Positions 61,226 through 64,000 of a DNA stretch of 64,000 nucleotides are shown here, in pieces. The notes beneath the pieces were generated by a model. That model saw only the letters and a list, made by a program, of their open reading frames with translations, was not told the origin of the DNA and made no database searches. Each line of letters opens with the position of its first letter. Within the stretch, counting starts at the first letter, position 1. The position numbers and the translations under genes were made by a program. Source of the stretch: Inonotus obliquus. Taxonomy: Eukaryota > Basidiomycota > Agaricomycetes > Hymenochaetales > Hymenochaetaceae. Where the stretch lies: contig JAJHTX010000001.1 of NCBI GenBank assembly GCA_032164295.1, positions 1,426,001 to 1,490,000 on the forward strand, written 5' to 3'.

Positions 61226-63509
61226 TTTCAGTGTTCAGTACAGGTAACCTCGTTAGTGATATCTAGAGGGTGCTATTCACAGTCAGCACGCGGTACAAGT
61301 AGAGAGGGAAGCAGGGTCGACTCGCCTGTCGGTTACGGAGGTTAATTGTGTCGAGTGAGAAGCAGATGCACGTTTTCTTCACTGTGTCGGTGGGAAAGTC
61401 GAGGAAGCAGCGATAGGGGGGACACCAGATGATGTCAAGGACGAGTGTATAATGAAAAAGCAGTAGAGCGTCGTGGGTGAGGAGGCCAAACGACGCCGCC
61501 TACGACGCTCTGGACGCTGGCGATGGATGATGGTGGGACTTTGAAGAAGTTGTTGTCAGTCGGTGTTCACTCTCGTCCTCTGATGGCATTGCCTTACCTA
61601 CCTTATCTGGCAATAGTTCACACGCCCTCCATCGGGTAAAAGTTGTACAGCTCTCAAGTACAAGCAAATGTCTGACTCTCTTCCCCTGGCTCACTATGAG
61701 AACTGAGAACTTGAGCAATTCGTCCTAGCCTAGCATTCTCGTCTGTCTGGCTAGCTGCGATACCATATTCTTGGTTTTCAAGATACGAACTGTGTAAAGA
61801 CAGAGTCCATTGCCTGTCACTTTTACGGCCAGCTTCATTCATGTTTACTCTTAAGCCTACTTCCGCTCGCTGCTACTATACCTCCTATCGAGACCAAATC
61901 GTCCATCCTCATCTCGCGGGCTTTAGGTTACTATTGAGATTAGCTATGAGGAAAAACGATCTCTTCTCAAATTGGCCATCGCCTCTTCTTCCATCTGACC
62001 TTCTGGCGCTTGTCATTTAATTCAATTGGAACCCATAGACTCCGTCTTGTATCCGCACCAGACTTGCGTCCTGACTCTCGATTGTTGCTGGAATAAATTG
62101 ATATCGTAGCCTCAGTGTATTCGGTATTTCGTGTCGATTCACACTGACTTTGCACGCTTCGTAAAAGCAGTAGATCGAAGGTACGCTGATCCTTTTCTCA
62201 TGATAGAGATCGAGACTAATCGTTAATTTTGAGTGTTTCTCGATAGTAGACCTATGTGCTACAGCCGATTCCTAAAGTCCGCAAATAATACCGATCGGGT
62301 GGCGCTTAACCAGGAATCATCTGTAGGGTCACGGCATTTAGGCGCCCATTCCCATGTTCGTGGTGCAAGTTTGAAGAAACAGTCGCAATTGTTTATAGCA
62401 CCCGATGTGGTTGTTTTCGAATGCGCGCACCCGATCACTCATTAGTGTGTACCACGAACAGAGCATGCCAAAGAGTAGTGATTGGTTGCTACTGTGTGGC
62501 ATTTCGATGTCCGTAGATTGACCATAGTGGCCCGGCGTATCACCAACCAGAGTTTATTTCATAGGGATACCCCGTTGATGTTTGTCTTCATCGTTGTATG
62601 AGTCGAATTATACTGCCCAGCCACATCATTCCAGGTACTGTATCAACTACTAGCCGTTGTTGGTTTCCGTGGGAGTCACGACACATGCCGTGAAGCTCAT
62701 CCGAGCCCTTTCTGTCCTCAGTCTTGATACTTGACTGACCATTCCTTTATCCTAACACGTAGCTGCAGATCTTCAATGACGAATGCTGCCATCTACCTGG
62801 ACACTGGATGCGTGTGCAATCCTTTTCTATTGGAATTCCAAGGAACGAGAATAGAAGTATCACATTGGTGACTCTTTTCGCTGAATGTTACCTTGGTCCA
62901 ATAATTTTGTTGAAGTTTTTCGCTTAGACTGGCCTGCGGAGTTCTGGCGCTCAAGCACGGAGTCCGAGGGGGCGATAACGAGATCCCACTATCCGTCTCA
63001 TGGCAAGATGCAATGGTGGATGTTGCTTTAGGACCACATAATTGGCTCCTTTGTACGTTCATCTTCATTCAACAGGTTGGCGTGTTCTTGTTCCCGCAGT
63101 TCTCCATCTCGGTTACTCCTTGTCTAGTAATTTGCTTCAATCACGTTGGCGAACTCCGCCACTACAGAGAATCGGCACGACCATCGTGCGGCGACTTGGA
63201 TGCGATCTCTCAAATTTTCTTCTGGAATTCGCAATTCCCTCCTCGATCTCCGTGTCTGCAATACACTTGGATCCCCGGTTGCGGGAGAACTCAGCATCGG
63301 AGTCCTGGGACAAACAGCAAAGTATAGAGGGCGATAAACGCCCAGCTTCTGTATAAAACGAGGCGATAATTCGATACTTTCCTCTCAGCATTCGAATCAA
63401 GTTAACCCTTCAGCTAGTCTTCTAAACACAAATCTTCATCGGTAAATGTTCTTGCGTCCTAGAGAGTATAAACCAGGCTTTCTCACTCACTCGTAGCAGC
63501 TCTGTCACA
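61226..63509. other. Long divergent intergenic region
   Basis: About 2.3 kb with no convincing gene on either strand: only short open frames without splice-consistent extensions or recognisable motifs. No tRNA-like fold or terminal-repeat element was seen. It serves at least as the promoters of the G-beta gene and the dsRBD gene. An unrecognised non-coding RNA cannot be excluded. Confidence 0.5.
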
Positions 63510-63809
63510 ATGGTCGAATGGACGATGCAGCTTAACAACATCCTACAGGCAGCTGGAACTAAAGACAAACTCAGCTACGAAGGCCAACTCGTGGGTCCCC
63601 ATAATGATGGCATCTGGAAGGTCACTGCGAAGTGTAAGTCCGTCACCTTGTCCAAACCTCCTCGCATATCCTCATGTTAGCTTTCAGACAATAGTCAAGA
63701 GGTGGGAAAGGGCTCGGCAAAAGTAAAGCAGCAGGCTAAGGAGCAAGCGTCGGAGGAGGCTATGAGGCACCTTTACCCTACCCAATACGCAGCTTTGAAG
63801 GGGAATTAG
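63510..63809 (+). CDS. Minimal double-stranded RNA-binding-domain protein
   Basis: Exons 63510-63633 and 63688-63809 give only 81 residues, essentially one dsRBD. MQLNNILQAAGTKDKLSYEG matches helix 1 and strand 1, WKVTAKYNSQEVGKGSAKVK strands 2-3 and the basic KKxAK loop, and QQAKEQASEEAMRHLYP helix 2. The glycine and the lysine-bearing GKGSAKVKQQAK segment correspond to the region of canonical dsRBDs that touches the phosphate backbone. The start is the first ATG after a leader with a good context (GTCACAATGG). A role in RNA silencing or editing control would fit a free dsRBD, but nothing in the neighbourhood confirms it. Confidence 0.75.
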
Positions 63810-64000
63810 ACAGGTGGCAGATGCATTGACGCTGTTGCCGTTGCCAGACTCGATTCGCTGTTATTGTAGCGTTTCCTAGAATATATAACGAGGCGAAATA
63901 ATAATCGTCGATTTTAATTTTAAGACCGAAATACCAATGATTACAGTGCGAATCGAGACATATAAGTTAGCTATACACGGTGCGAGTAGAATGCGGCCAC

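Noticed and set aside
61226..63509. Possible genes in the 2.3-kb gap (for example frames at 61654-61842, 62233-62445, 63013-63356).
   Set aside because: All are short, lack motifs and do not join into a longer frame by canonical introns.

Overview
The window looks like nuclear genomic DNA from a basidiomycete fungus, most likely an Agaricomycete. Genes are dense, on both strands, and cut by many GT-AG introns of about 50-65 nt. Nearly all recognisable proteins are conserved fungal or eukaryotic families, and a DUF6533-like seven-helix protein, a basidiomycete-type F-box/LRR protein and an intron-rich P450 fit this group. No tRNA, rRNA or CRISPR was seen. I modelled exons by hand from splice signals, reading phase and family conservation; most CDS models close in frame. 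Two junctions stay open: 38409-38540 in the DUF6533 gene and about 45850-45900 in SREBP.

Layout. 1-24.5 kb is housekeeping: a 5'-truncated Tgl2-type lipase, S-formylglutathione hydrolase, a Chk2/Cds1 checkpoint kinase, a disordered protein, an F-box/LRR protein, Sld2 divergent from proteasome lid subunit Rpn5, mitoribosomal Rsm25/mS23, exocyst Sec3, a SNAP43-like protein and the nuclear-envelope protein Ima1. 24.5-27.1 kb is AT-rich and gene-free and holds a 1.03-kb element with terminal inverted repeats and a target-site-like direct repeat. 27-32 kb carries two membrane-anchored surface proteins, one mucin-like and one heparinase II/III-like. 32-42 kb carries TatD nuclease, peroxisomal 3-ketoacyl-CoA thiolase, ceramide glucosyltransferase, the DUF6533-like protein and a 14-exon P450. 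42-64 kb carries an RRM-like protein, an SREBP, an unknown protein, an Nvj2/TEX2-like SMP lipid-transfer protein, a large disordered protein, a golgin-like coiled coil, the G-protein beta subunit and a minimal dsRNA-binding-domain protein.

How the genes relate. There are no operons and no obvious biosynthetic cluster. Two DNA-replication/checkpoint genes, Sld2 and Chk2, each have two MluI cell-cycle boxes just upstream, suggesting G1/S co-regulation. Several genes at 33.7-52.3 kb act on lipids (beta-oxidation, sphingolipid glycosylation, sterol sensing, contact-site lipid transfer), which may be chance.

The most unusual signals are in gene structure. The thiolase gene needs an AT-AC intron with a U2-like 5' site to rebuild its invariant active-site motif. 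The window is also rich in internal micro-exons (6, 8, 11, 12 and 16 nt), some encoding the most conserved catalytic motifs of their proteins.
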